Assembly: GCA_038209365.1 (NCBI GenBank)
Contig: JBBQXS010000007.1
Span: 62,001-126,000 of the forward strand
Reading direction: 5' to 3'
Length of the DNA stretch: 64,000 bases
Source: DASQHW01 sp038209365
GTDB taxonomy: Bacteria > Actinomycetota > Acidimicrobiia > IMCC26256 > PALSA-610
Part shown: positions 35,233 through 46,100 of the stretch, in pieces
Position numbering within the stretch: position 1 is the first letter of the stretch
How the letters are laid out: each line of letters begins with the position of its first letter
Translations under genes and position numbers: made by a program
The notes under the pieces: model-generated
Seen by the model: only the letters and a program-made list of their open reading frames with translations
Told to the model about the DNA's origin: nothing
The model's database searches: none

Positions 35233-35515
35233 CCGCACAGATCCGGCCGTTGATCCCGTGCTCCTGCGCGACGCGTGCAGCGCGATCGGCGAGTACCTGC
35301 AGCGCGAGTTCGGGACGCGGGCCGACATCGACCCGACGACGCCGATCGCAGACCTCGGCGTCGACTCGATCGAGCTCGTCGAGATGCTCGTCACACTCCT
35401 CGACGAAGCCGGTGACAGCGACGTCGACCTCGTGGACTCTGCGGACGTCGCGATGGATCGCGTCGGCGATCTCGCGGCGGTCCTGGTCGGGCAGGGCTGG
35501 CAGCCGCAAGCCTGA
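35225..35515 (+). CDS. Acyl carrier protein
   Basis: 96-residue acidic four-helix carrier. DLGVDSIELVEM holds Ser48, the 4'-phosphopantetheine site. GTG start overlaps the acyl-AMP ligase by 8 bp, so the ligase and ACP are produced together and probably act as a pair, with the KAS III using the loaded acyl-ACP. It is not the housekeeping AcpP, whose helix II differs. Confidence 0.88.
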   Translation: MTDRTDPAVDPVLLRDACSAIGEYLQREFGTRADIDPTTPIADLGVDSIELVEMLVTLLDEAGDSDVDLVDSADVAMDRVGDLAAVLVGQGWQPQA

Positions 35516-35553
35516 GGTAGCTTGACCCCTGCTCGCCCGACCCGGAGGAGAAC

Positions 35554-36756
<1,203 letters not shown>

Positions 36757-36770
36757 AAGGTTCGCGATGT

Positions 36771-37589
36771 CTAGAGCGGGCGTAGGTGCGTCTCGGTGAC
36801 GAGACGCGACTGCTGGTGGTGGGGACGCGACGCGCGTGACGGCATGATGCCGTGCTCCGCGCGCAGGCGCGCCATGCCGGCGTTGTGGCCGGTGTAGCTC
36901 GGCGGCTGTTCGAGCATCCACACGATTCCTTCGGCCGCAACCTCCGACGGTTCCCAGTCGGAGTGGTCCGCGTCGGGCATGTTGAACACGAAGCCTTCGG
37001 AGGCGACCGGCACATCGATGCGGAACGTGTTGACGGCGATGTCGAATGGCCGGAGCTGATACGCAGCCGACACCGTGAGGTGCTCGAGCGCGGCCTTCGC
37101 CATGCCGTACGCCATCAGCCCGGGGACGTAGTTGAGACCGGCCACCGACGAGACGTTCACGATCGCGCCGCAGCCCCGTTCCTTCATCGACGCGACGGCT
37201 GTCTTGATCGCCAACAGCGGCGCGCGCAGATCGACCTGCATCACGAGGTCGAAGCGCTTCATTTCCATGTCGAGGTCGCCCGGGAAGGTGATCGCGGCGT
37301 TGTTGACGAGCATGTCGACGCCGCCGAAATGCTCGACGGTCGACGTGACCATGCGGGTCACCTCCTCGTCGCGCGCCAGGTTGGTCGGCACCGCGATCGC
37401 GCTGCCGCCGGCTTCCTCGATGCGCCGCACGGTGTCGTCGATCGTGCCGGGAATCGGAAGCGGCGCTTCCGCGGTGGCACGCGCCGCGCACGCGACGCGG
37501 CAGCCCCGCCGCGCGAGGAGCTCGGCGGTCGCGGCGCCGACGCCGCGTGACGCACCGGTGACGATCGCAACCTTGCCGTCGAGATTCAC
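36771..37589 (-). CDS. Short-chain dehydrogenase/reductase
   Basis: 272-residue classical SDR: TGASRGVG (11-18), VNNAAI (95-100), Ser147/Ser148, and Tyr161-X3-Lys165 (AYGMAKAA). NAD(P)H-linked oxidation or reduction of an alcohol/ketone. An unusual insert after the first helix (TAEAPLPIPGTIDDTVRRIE) is seen in a subset of actinobacterial SDRs. GTG at 37589 overlaps the stop of the polymerase-domain gene (GTGA), an odd operon partner for an SDR. Confidence 0.88.
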   Translation of the reverse strand: MNLDGKVAIVTGASRGVGAATAELLARRGCRVACAARATAEAPLPIPGTIDDTVRRIEEAGGSAIAVPTNLARDEEVTRMVTSTVEHFGGVDMLVNNAAITFPGDLDMEMKRFDLVMQVDLRAPLLAIKTAVASMKERGCGAIVNVSSVAGLNYVPGLMAYGMAKAALEHLTVSAAYQLRPFDIAVNTFRIDVPVASEGFVFNMPDADHSDWEPSEVAAEGIVWMLEQPPSYTGHNAGMARLRAEHGIMPSRASRPHHQQSRLVTETHLRPL

Positions 37590-38485
37590 AGCGCGGGAAG
37601 CTCCTGGGGCAGCGTGAGGGAGTCGGCGTACAGGTCGCCGAGCTTTTCTACCCGCGCGAGCACTTCCGGCGCTTCGAACACGAGCGCGTCTGGATCCTCG
37701 GCGTCGGCGATCTCGTCCCACGAGATCGGCGTCGACACGGTCGGCCGCTCCCGGAGTCTCAGCGAGTACGCACACACCGTGGTCTTGTGGCGGTCGTTCT
37801 GGCTCCAGTCGATGAACACCTTGCCCGGACGCTTCGCCCTCGTCATCTCGACGAGCACCCGCTTGGGATCTCGTGACTCCAGCAGCTGGCCGAGCGCGAG
37901 CGCGAACGTCTTCGTGTCGGCGTCGGTCGCGTTCGACCCGACCACCGGCACCGACAGGTGCAGGCCTTTGCCACCGGAGGTCTTCACGACGGCGCGCAAC
38001 CCGAGCCTCTCCAGCGTGTCGCGCAGATCGAGGGCCACCCGGCAACAGTCGATGATCGTTGCCGGCTCGCCCGGATCCAGATCGATCACCATCGCCGTGG
38101 GGTGCTCGGGGTCGCTCACCGTCCACTGGTGCGTGTGCAGCTCGAGCGCCGCGAGGTTGGCGAGCCAGACCAATGACGGCACCTCCTCGACGAGACACCC
38201 TTTCGTCCCGCCGGTCGCCTCGTGACCCGTGAAGACCGGCAGCCACGGCGGACGGTGCGAGGGGCAGTTCTTCTCGAAGAAGCGTGGTCCGAGCGGGCCG
38301 TCCGGCGCCCGCACCAAGGTGGGCGGCCGTCCCGCAAGGTGGGGGAGCTGCCACGGTGCGATGCGACGGAAGTAGTCGATGACGTCTGCCTTGCGGAACT
38401 CGGCCGCCGGATAGAGGACCTTGTCGAGGTTCGAGATCTTCAGCTCCCGGCCTTCGATCTCGATGACCTGGCCTTTCGTCGCCAT
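37586..38485 (-). CDS. Stand-alone LigD-type polymerase/primase domain (NHEJ)
   Basis: 299-residue archaeo-eukaryotic-primase-type domain as found in LigD. GRPPTLVRAPDG, FFEKNCPSHRP, the metal pair Asp135 and Asp137 (VIDLDPG), SGGKGLHLSVPV and third acid Asp226 (VFIDWSQND) are intact. It adds (ribo)nucleotides during non-homologous end joining with Ku. No ligase or nuclease domain is fused, so the ligase must be elsewhere. ATG at 38485 lies 16 bp from the divergent ku start. Confidence 0.9.
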   Translation of the reverse strand: MATKGQVIEIEGRELKISNLDKVLYPAAEFRKADVIDYFRRIAPWQLPHLAGRPPTLVRAPDGPLGPRFFEKNCPSHRPPWLPVFTGHEATGGTKGCLVEEVPSLVWLANLAALELHTHQWTVSDPEHPTAMVIDLDPGEPATIIDCCRVALDLRDTLERLGLRAVVKTSGGKGLHLSVPVVGSNATDADTKTFALALGQLLESRDPKRVLVEMTRAKRPGKVFIDWSQNDRHKTTVCAYSLRLRERPTVSTPISWDEIADAEDPDALVFEAPEVLARVEKLGDLYADSLTLPQELPAL

Positions 38486-38488
38486 ATC

Positions 38489-38494
38489 TAGAAT
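38489..38494 (+). promoter_or_regulatory. -10 element TAGAAT for ku in a 16-bp divergent gap
   Basis: TAGAAT lies 7 nt before the ku ATG at 38502, giving a leaderless start. On the other strand TAGCAT (38502-38497) stands 11 nt before the polymerase-domain ATG. Both promoters share the same few bases, so the two polymerases cannot easily bind together. Confidence 0.5.
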
Positions 38495-38501
38495 CGATGC
38501 T

Positions 38502-39413
38502 ATGCCCAGTGCCATTTGGACCGGCTCGATCAGTTTCGGCCTCGTGCAGGTGCCCGTGCGCCTCGTCGGCGCGACGAAGAGCAAGGACGTGAGCTTCAAC
38601 CAGCTCGAAGAGGGCACCGGCTCGCGCATCCGGTACAAGAAGGTGTCGGAGCAGACCGGCGAAGAGGTCACCCAGGACCGCATCAAGCGCGGCTACGAGA
38701 TCTCGAAGGGCCGCTACGTGATGATCGAGCCGGACGAGCTCGATGCGCTGCGACCGCGGGCCAGCCACGCGATCGACATCGAGGAGTTCGTCGACCTCGA
38801 CGAGATCGATCCCGTGTTCTTCGAGCAGCCGTACTACCTGATACCCGACGCACGCGGCGTGAAGCCGTACAAGTTGCTGGCCGACGCGATGACCGAGCTC
38901 AACAAGGTCGCGCTGGGCCGGATCATCGTGCGCAGCAAGGAGCGGCTGGTCGCGATCCGTCCGCTGGACGGGATGCTGGTCATCGAGACGATGCGTTATG
39001 CCGACGAGGTGCTGCCACGCGACGAGCTGCTGGCCGACGACGACGTCGAGCTCACCGATCGCGAGCGCGCGATGGCGCGCCAGCTCGTCGAGTCGCTCGC
39101 GGTCGACGCGTTCCAGCCGGAGAAGTTCCACGACGAGTACCGCATGCAAGTGCTCGACCTGATCGAGCGAAAAGCCGCCGGGGAGGAGATCGTCGCCGAG
39201 CCCGTCGTCGAGGCGCCGGCCAAGGTGCTCGACCTCGTTGCCGCGCTCGAGGCGTCGCTCGAGAAGGCCCAGACCGCCAAGGATCGCCACCCGAGCTCGT
39301 CGGGCTCCGCGCCGGAGGCGGCGAAGAAGGCGCCCGCGAAGAAGGCGGTCAAGCAGCCCGCGAAGAAGAACGTGAAGGCGACGAAACCCGCGGCGAAGAA
39401 GCGATCGGCCTAG
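38502..39413 (+). CDS. ku: Ku DNA end-binding protein
   Basis: 303-residue prokaryotic Ku, the homodimeric ring that loads on double-strand breaks and recruits LigD. The core opens with AIWTGSISFGLVQVPV and contains GYEISKGRYVMI and LPRDELL. The last 50 residues are a Lys/Ala/Pro-rich tail with repeated PAKK and AAKK steps, a known feature of actinobacterial Ku that strengthens DNA binding. It pairs with the divergent polymerase domain as a minimal end-joining module. Confidence 0.94.
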   Translation: MPSAIWTGSISFGLVQVPVRLVGATKSKDVSFNQLEEGTGSRIRYKKVSEQTGEEVTQDRIKRGYEISKGRYVMIEPDELDALRPRASHAIDIEEFVDLDEIDPVFFEQPYYLIPDARGVKPYKLLADAMTELNKVALGRIIVRSKERLVAIRPLDGMLVIETMRYADEVLPRDELLADDDVELTDRERAMARQLVESLAVDAFQPEKFHDEYRMQVLDLIERKAAGEEIVAEPVVEAPAKVLDLVAALEASLEKAQTAKDRHPSSSGSAPEAAKKAPAKKAVKQPAKKNVKATKPAAKKRSA

Positions 39414-39555
39414 CTGCCGGTACGGCGGCGACATGCTCGTCGCCCAGCCATCCGCAGCGCCCGCATACCGGTGAGCTGTCGCTCGTGAAGCCCGCGCACG
39501 GCTCGTACGAGGAGCTGACCAGGTCGTTCGTGTCCGTGATGTCCATGCCCGGCAT
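39349..39555 (-). CDS. Possible small zinc-ribbon-like protein
   Basis: 68 residues, not recognised. The first 45 read MPGMDITDTNDL, then a cluster EPCAGFTSDSSPVCGRCGW with Cys20, Cys31, Cys34 and His41, which could hold zinc. Third codon positions in this half are almost all G or C, which supports coding. The last 20 residues are Ser/Arg-rich and antisense to the ku lysine tail (65-bp overlap). No clear ribosome site. Confidence 0.35.
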   Translation of the reverse strand: MPGMDITDTNDLVSSSYEPCAGFTSDSSPVCGRCGWLGDEHVAAVPAARPIASSPRVSSPSRSSSRAA

Positions 39556-39594
39556 GATGACAGCGGGGTGCGACAGTCACCGGAGCGCTCGACG

Positions 39595-40641
39595 TCAGAC
39601 CTGTACCGAGTGACCGTCGCGCCATGTCCGCAGCACCAGGTAGTGGCCCTTCAGGGCTGCGTGGTCCCACGCACCGAAGCCCATGAGCGTGCCGGCGTGC
39701 CCGCTGCTGGCCGGGAGTTGCTTGACGCGGCGCAGGCCGTCCGCGATGCCGGCTCGCGTCAGGTGCTCCGAGGCGGCGATGCCCTCGCCGAGCAAGCGAC
39801 CGATGTCGTACGCGGCACAGCCGATGGGGCCGCCCGCCGCGTGCGCGAAGCGTTCGCGCAACGAGGTGCGAACCGGGTTGTCGTCGGCGACGGTGTCGAT
39901 GTATTCCCAACCCGCGTAGCCGTCGCGCCAGTCGGGTCGCGCATAGCCGAACATCAACGCCGAGTTCGCGAGCACCGGGACATCCCATGCGAGCGCGAGG
40001 CGGGCGACCGCGACGGCGCGCGATGCCAGACCGAGACCGAAGTACACCAGCACGTCAGGTTGGGCGCCGCGCAGCCGGTCGAGCAACGCATCCGCATCGC
40101 CAGCGAGCGGCGAGATGCTCGCGGTCCCGGTGACTTCGAGCCCGAGCCTGGCGCGCGCCGCCTCGAAACACTCGGCATAGCGCCGGCCGACCGGTGACTG
40201 GTCGAATACGACCGCGGCGCGCCGCAGTCCGCGCTCGGCCATCCGGGCCGCGAGCACGGGCGGCTCCTCCTCGAGTGAACCGACCTGGTAGTGGAACATC
40301 CATTGCGACCGGGTGCGCTCTCCGCCCGAGTAGTTGATCGCAGGGACGCGTGCGCGATCGCACAACGGCGCGGCGATCAATGCGTTGTCGGAGATCGACG
40401 GTCCCGCGATCGCGACCACATCCTCGGCGCAGAGCTCCCGGAACGCGCGTACGACGTCGGCTTCCGATCCCGACGGCAGTCCCTGGGCCTGGCGTTCCAC
40501 GAGCTCCACGTCGCGGTCGAGGCGGCCGGTTGCCGCGACGTCGTCGACGCCCATCCGCAACGCCTTGGCGAAGAGATCGTCGCCTTGTGGGAAGTCGTAG
40601 AGCAATCCGATGCGGACGGGGAGGGCACTCGTCGACGCCAT
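39595..40641 (-). CDS. Periplasmic-binding-protein-like (Leu/Ile/Val type) sensor, no signal peptide
   Basis: 348 residues of the type I periplasmic binding fold: VRIGLLYDFPQGDDLFAKAL at the start, AIAGPSISDNALIAAPL, VVFDQSPVGRRYAECF and DVLVYFGLGLASRAVAVAR. The mature-like sequence begins within 10 residues of the ATG at 40641, and there is no signal peptide or lipobox. It may thus be a cytosolic ligand sensor (AmiC-like), or its secretion signal may be lost. The divergent acyltransferase starts 17 bp away. Confidence 0.75.
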   Translation of the reverse strand: MASTSALPVRIGLLYDFPQGDDLFAKALRMGVDDVAATGRLDRDVELVERQAQGLPSGSEADVVRAFRELCAEDVVAIAGPSISDNALIAAPLCDRARVPAINYSGGERTRSQWMFHYQVGSLEEEPPVLAARMAERGLRRAAVVFDQSPVGRRYAECFEAARARLGLEVTGTASISPLAGDADALLDRLRGAQPDVLVYFGLGLASRAVAVARLALAWDVPVLANSALMFGYARPDWRDGYAGWEYIDTVADDNPVRTSLRERFAHAAGGPIGCAAYDIGRLLGEGIAASEHLTRAGIADGLRRVKQLPASSGHAGTLMGFGAWDHAALKGHYLVLRTWRDGHSVQV

Positions 40642-40646
40642 GCCCG

Positions 40647-40652
40647 TATCCT
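40647..40652 (+). promoter_or_regulatory. Leaderless-type -10 element TATCCT
   Basis: TATCCT lies 6 nt before the ATG at 40659, inside the 17-bp gap between divergent genes. Confidence 0.45.
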
Positions 40653-40658
40653 GACACG

Positions 40659-41303
40659 ATGCTCCGCGACGAGGTCGGGCGACTCGCAGGGAACGCGGTC
40701 CATGCGACATGGGAAGCCGTCGTGCGCTTCGGCGCGCTCGGACCGCGGCATCGGCGTGCTCGCAAGTTCTCGCGGTTCGGCAACGGAAGTCTCATCGCGT
40801 TCCCGCCGACGGTCATCTTCGGCGAAGGACGTATCGCCGTCGGCGAAGGAACCATCATCGGCCCGCTCGCGAGCCTGAGCGCCGGCATGCCGACACAGGC
40901 GAGCCTCCGAGGCGATCCGGTCATCACGATCGGCGACCGGTGCATGCTCGGGAAGGGCATCGGCATCATCGGCCACGAGCGGATCGAGATCGGCAACGAC
41001 ATCTGGACGGGCCATTACGTGTACGTCACCGACCAGAACCACGGGTACGAGGACGTCTCGCAACCGGTCGGGACACAGATGTGGAAGAACGAGCCGGTGT
41101 CGATCGGCGACGGTTGCTGGCTCGGCCACGGCGCGGTCGTGCTGCCGGGCACGCGCCTCGGACGCAACGTCGTCGTCGCGGCCGGTGCAGTCGTCGCCGG
41201 CCTCGACGTTCCGGACTTCTCGGTGATTGCCGGTGTGCCCGCGCGGGTCGTACGCAAACACGTCCCGGGAGACGGTTGGATCTCCGTCTCCCGGGACGGG
41301 TAA
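40659..41303 (+). CDS. Hexapeptide-repeat acyltransferase
   Basis: 214-residue left-handed beta-helix transferase of the LacA/WbbJ type. Repeats run from FGEGRIAVGEGTIIGPL through IGNDIWTGHYVYVTDQNHGYE (with the catalytic-type His) to GLDVPDFSVIAGVPARVVRKH. The likely reaction moves an acetyl or other acyl group from CoA to a sugar or small molecule. The N-terminal 40 residues are helical and basic. Its last codons contain a perfect hairpin that also faces the convergent transporter gene. Confidence 0.82.
   Translation: MLRDEVGRLAGNAVHATWEAVVRFGALGPRHRRARKFSRFGNGSLIAFPPTVIFGEGRIAVGEGTIIGPLASLSAGMPTQASLRGDPVITIGDRCMLGKGIGIIGHERIEIGNDIWTGHYVYVTDQNHGYEDVSQPVGTQMWKNEPVSIGDGCWLGHGAVVLPGTRLGRNVVVAAGAVVAGLDVPDFSVIAGVPARVVRKHVPGDGWISVSRDG
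41261..41298. terminator. Hairpin inside the acyltransferase 3' end
   Basis: Arms CGTCCCGGGAGACGG (41261-41275) and CCGTCTCCCGGGACG (41284-41298) pair perfectly over 15 bp with an 8-nt loop. It ends 5 bp before the stop codon and 12 bp before the convergent binding-protein gene, so it can end transcription from both sides while coding for protein. Confidence 0.65.
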
Positions 41304-41309
41304 CGCGGG

Positions 41310-43052
41310 CTACTTGTTGGCGGGCGCTTCGGGTGGCGCCGGATAGGACTTCGGCAACAGCTCGGGCGGGATGTTGTTCTCGCCGTACACGGTGACCGTG
41401 TTGGTTGGGTCGAAGAGCTTCACCGGCTCGGTCGGCCAGTGCCCCGAGACGTACCGGAGACCACCGTCCATGAGCCGGTACATGCCGTCACCCTCGGCAC
41501 CGGTCTCGTCGGTGCCGTGCGCCTTCGGGTCCCAGAAGAGGATGCCGGCGTTGTCGAGGCCGCCCGGGTCGTCGGGCGTGTTGGGCCAGAGCGAATGGTT
41601 GCCGTACGAGATGATCGTCCGCCGGATCGGCGGGTCGCCGGGGAAGGCGGGTGGTGCGGCGTCGAGGCCGGCCTTGAACGACTCGGGCGTGAGGTGCGGG
41701 CCCGCCAGCTGCAAGCCGGCCATCAACAGCTCGACGTTGCCTTTGATGATCGCGTAGTTGTTCTCGGTCGGCGGGTTCGTGCCGAACCACCAACGGTGCA
41801 CGGTCCACGAGTCCTGCTTGTCCTGCGGCAGGCGGGCGGGAATCAGTTGCAACCCGAACGCGTGCACCCACTGCTTCTGGTCGAACGCTCGAGCGAACAC
41901 GTTGGTGTCGGCGAGCACCGTTCCCGACATCACCCACTCGGGGAAGTAGTTCTGCTTGGTCATCTCCGTCGTGAGGTAGCGCGGGAAGATCGGATCACCG
42001 CTGAAGATGACGCTGGTGGCGTTTGCCTGCTTCAGCTTGGCGGCGATCGTGCGGCCGTCGGCTTGCAGCGTCGGCAGGTTCAGGTAGTAGTCGACGTGCG
42101 ACACGATGTTGACGCCTGCGTCCTTCAAGAGCTTTTCGAGATTGTTCCATGAAGACGTGTACTGACCGTCGGGCGTGTTGTAGGTCAGCAGCGTGAACGT
42201 ACGGTCCTTGCCATTCTGGTCGGGCCCGGCCCACTCGGACGGCTTGCCGAGGAGCTGCTTCTTGACCAGCTCGGTGACCATTTCCGCCGTCTGGTCCGGT
42301 GTGGGCCCGATGGGCCACAGGTACGGCGCGTTGTCGAGGACGTACTTCTGCGGCTGGGCGAGGATGCACGTCGCGATGCAGAGGATCTTCTTCTGTGCGA
42401 GCTCGTCGGCGAATTCCTTGGCTTGTGCGGGACCGCCCATCACCGCGAAGACGTTCTTCGACGCGGCCCGGTCGGCGTCGGCACGCGCTGCCACCGCGTC
42501 GGAAAGCGTCCCCGTACCTTCGATCGGCACCATCTCGACCTTGCGGCCGTAGAGCTCGTAGTTGCCGGCGTACAGCTCCGCATAGTTCTTGTAGGCCTTG
42601 GACGTGGCCTCGGGCGTGTCGTACGCGCCGGAGGCCTTCAGCAACGCGTCGCCGAGCGGATCGGCCTTCGAGACGTAGTAGCCGATCCTGATGGTGTCCG
42701 CGGTGACGCCCGGTGAGGTTGCGCCACCGTTGTCGCCCGTCGCCTTCGGGACGCACGGCGGAGGGTTGAGGATCGGGATCGCGACGTCGCCAGTCGTCGT
42801 GTCGCAGTGGTCCTGCCAGGTGAAATTCGCGAGCTCACCCTTCTTCTTGGCGTCGTTGTAGAAGAGCGGGACGCCGTTGACGCCGGACTGGGTGGCGACG
42901 GCATTGCCACCGACCTTGACGGTGTCCTTCTTGTCGTCGCTCCGTGTCGCGAGAGCCACGGCGACGATCGCAGCGATCGCCACGATCGCAATGAACGGCG
43001 CATAACGCACCCACGGCGAGCGCCGCGGACGCGGTGCCTGTTGCATGCCCAT
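41310..43052 (-). CDS. Membrane-anchored substrate-binding protein of a Liv-type ABC system
   Basis: 580 residues. One N-terminal membrane helix (YAPFIAIVAIAAIVAVALA, about 16-36) with no lipobox, then a type I periplasmic binding fold (IRIGYYVSKADPLGD, FAVMGGPAQAKEFADEL, SVIFSGDPIFPRYLTTEM). It is longer than usual LivJ proteins because of an extra N-terminal segment (40-110) and a Pro-rich end. ATG at 43052 is chosen for its Shine-Dalgarno AGAGGGGG; an upstream TTG/ATG pair at 43085/43082 is possible. It ends the TetR-led operon. Confidence 0.85.
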   Translation of the reverse strand: MGMQQAPRPRRSPWVRYAPFIAIVAIAAIVAVALATRSDDKKDTVKVGGNAVATQSGVNGVPLFYNDAKKKGELANFTWQDHCDTTTGDVAIPILNPPPCVPKATGDNGGATSPGVTADTIRIGYYVSKADPLGDALLKASGAYDTPEATSKAYKNYAELYAGNYELYGRKVEMVPIEGTGTLSDAVAARADADRAASKNVFAVMGGPAQAKEFADELAQKKILCIATCILAQPQKYVLDNAPYLWPIGPTPDQTAEMVTELVKKQLLGKPSEWAGPDQNGKDRTFTLLTYNTPDGQYTSSWNNLEKLLKDAGVNIVSHVDYYLNLPTLQADGRTIAAKLKQANATSVIFSGDPIFPRYLTTEMTKQNYFPEWVMSGTVLADTNVFARAFDQKQWVHAFGLQLIPARLPQDKQDSWTVHRWWFGTNPPTENNYAIIKGNVELLMAGLQLAGPHLTPESFKAGLDAAPPAFPGDPPIRRTIISYGNHSLWPNTPDDPGGLDNAGILFWDPKAHGTDETGAEGDGMYRLMDGGLRYVSGHWPTEPVKLFDPTNTVTVYGENNIPPELLPKSYPAPPEAPANK

Positions 43053-43114
43053 CCCGTGTCCCCCTCTGGTCGGTGATGGCATCAATCGATGCTGTTGTGG
43101 TTGTCTTCACTTCG

Positions 43115-46100
43115 TTACTTCTCACGGCTACCGCTGCGTGCGATTGCCGCTTCGGTGGTGCCGAGATAGGAGTGCACGACCGCAGGATCGTTCACGACGT
43201 CGGCGGGCGCGCCGGTGGCGACGACCTCACCGAGATCGAGCGCGACGATGCGGTCGGCAATGCTCATGAGCAAAGGTACGTCGTGCTCGATGACGAGCAA
43301 CGTCGCCCCCGTCTGCTCCCGAACTCGCAGCAGCAGCGGACCGAGTGCCTCGGCCTCGCGCTGCGCGATTCCCGAAGATGGCTCGTCGAGGAGGAGCACC
43401 GACGGGCCGTGCGCGAGCACGCACGCGAGATCGACGATCCGGCGGCTCCCCGTCGAGAGCTCGCGTACGAGCTTGTCGCGGAAGTCGGTGATGCCGAGCA
43501 GCTCGAGGAGCCGCTCGACGTTCAGGTCGACGTCGCGCTCGGTGTCCTCCACCCACGGCAGCCGTAACGCGGTGGCGACCGGATCGCGCGTCTCGAGGTG
43601 GCGCTCGAACGCGACCGCGATCGTCTCGGCGACCGAGAGGCTCGGGAACAAGCGACCGTCCTGGAACGAGCGGCCGAGCCCGAGCCGCGACCGCGCCGCG
43701 GGGGACAGCCGGGAGATGTCGACCGCGTCGCCACCTTCGCCCAACACCACGGTGCCCTGATCGGGCACGAGGAATCCCGAGACCACGTCGAACAGCGTCG
43801 TCTTGCCGGCGCCGTTCGGCCCGATGAAGCCGAGGATCTCACCGCCGGCCGCGTCGAGCGAGACGTCGCTGAGCGCCGCGAGCCCCCCGAACCGCTTCGA
43901 CACACCCGCGAGCGACAACCGCACGGGCGACTCGTTGTTGCCGTTCCCGTGCGGCGCCTCTACGTGCACGGCTGTCGCGCCGACCGTGGCCGGAGTCTCT
44001 TCGACGATTCCCTTGGCCGCGCCTTCGAGGAAGACAGACCGCAGCATGTCCGGACGCTGGAGCAGCTCCTCGGTCGGTCCGTGGAAACGGATCTCACCCT
44101 TCTCCATGAAGTACGCGGTCTGTGCGATCGTCAGCGCCAGATTCACGGACTGCTCCACGAGGATGATCGTCGTGCCCTGGGCCGCGATGTCGCGCACGAT
44201 CGGCAAAAGCTGCTCGACGATCGCAGGCGCGAGACCGAGCGACAGCTCGTCGATCATCAGCAGGCGCGGCCGTTCGATGAACGCCATGCCGAGCGCGAGC
44301 ATCTGCTGCTGGCCGCCGGAGAGGTTCCCCGCCTGCTCGTCGAGACGTTCGGCGAGGATCGGGAACAGCTCGAGGACGCGTTGGGTGGCAGCCTGGACGT
44401 GCTCCTTCTCATGACGGTGGAGCCAGCTCGCGAGCCGCAGGTGCTCGCTGACCGTCAAGGTCGGGAACACACCCTGGCCGCCGGGGAACAGCACCACGCC
44501 CCGTCCCGCGACCTCGTTGGGCGGGGCATAGGTCATGTCGCGACCGTCGAACACGATGGCGCCGTTCGTCGCCTCGACGAGCCCCGCGATCGACTTCAGC
44601 AAGGTCGACTTGCCGGCGCCGTTGGTGCCCAGCAGCGCCACGATCTCGCCTTCGTCGACCTCGAAGTTGACGCCGAACAGCACTTGGACGCTGTCGTAGA
44701 ACACGTCGACGTTGCGCACGAGCAGCAGCTTCACCTCGCCCGCCTGCCGCTTGACCATCACTTCGGCCTGCGCGGCCGTCGACGTCCACACGCGGTTGAT
44801 GTCGCTCTTCACGTACATCGACGCGGTCGAGAGGATCCACGCGCCGGTGAGGAAGACGGGCACCATGAACATCAGGGCGACGCGTACACCGTACGCGTCG
44901 GTGAGACCGCCCACGATGTAGAGCACGATGAGCCCGGGCAGGATGAACAGCGACGCCATCGCGAAGCCGAGCGCACGGACCTTGGGCGGGATCGTCAGCG
45001 ACAACGCCGCGAAGATCCCGGGTGTGAGCAGCGCTGCCAGTCCCGAGATCAATACATTCATCGCGATCGCGACCCCCAGTGCCGGAGCGAGCGCGAAGGC
45101 AGTCCACACGGCGGCGATCGCGACCCCGATCACCGAGAGCATGCGCAGGCCCATCCCCGGGTCGCGCAGCATCAGTCGCGACGCGAGGGGGATGCCGAGC
45201 ATGATGCCGATGATCTGCGCGGGCTCGGCGGCGGCGGCCACGAATCCTCGTTGCGCCTCCCCGAGATTGAACACGTCGTCGTAGTAGATCGAAGTGAGCG
45301 CGAGGAGCCCGATGATCGATGCCGCGAGGAAGGGCAGCGAGTACCAGATGCGGCGCAGCGTCTGTACGCCCCACAGGATCCGGACCGACTCGGCGAACGA
45401 CGGTGGGACCTCGTCCTGGTTGATGACCGCTTCGCTCGCGCCGGCGGCGGCCCGTTCGAAGTGGCCGCGGCCCGGCTCGCGCAGCCGCAACCCGATGATC
45501 GCGAAGACGACCGTCGGGATCACGAACACCAAGAACGGTGCCCGCCAGCCCCAGAAGTAGGCGATGCTGCCGCCGAGCAGCGGGCCCAGGAACTGGCCTG
45601 CGGCATTCCCCATGCGGTGGAAACCGAAGACGTCCGGCCGTACCTCGGGCGGGTAGTAGTCGGGCAGCAGCGAGTTGTGCGTCGGGTTGACCACAGCACG
45701 ACCCATGCCCGCCCCGGAGCGGGCGATGATCAGCACCCAGACGCTCATGGCCAGCCCGGTGAGGCCGCTGAACAACGCCCACACGAGCGCGCCGGCGACG
45801 GCAATCCGCGCACGCGGCAGGCGATCCGAGTAGTACGCGAGCGGGACCTCGAGCAACAGGCCGCCGAGCAATGTGAGCGCGATCAGCGAGAGGAACTGTT
45901 GGTTCGACAAGCCGAAGTGGTCGCGAATATTCGGGCCCAGCACGCCGAACGCAGTGCGGTCGAGCTCGTCGACGGCATTGAGCGCGAACAGCACCAGCAA
46001 CGGGAACAGTGCCTCGCCCGCCGTGATCTCGTTGAAGTACTGGCGCGGACCACGCGGCTTGTGCACTTCGATGCTGCCGATTCGGAAGAGGACGGGTTGC

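Noticed and set aside
37590..39434. A giant minus-strand protein joining the SDR to upstream sequence
   Set aside because: The extra part is antisense to ku and out of frame with the polymerase domain; the SDR starts at the GTG at 37589.
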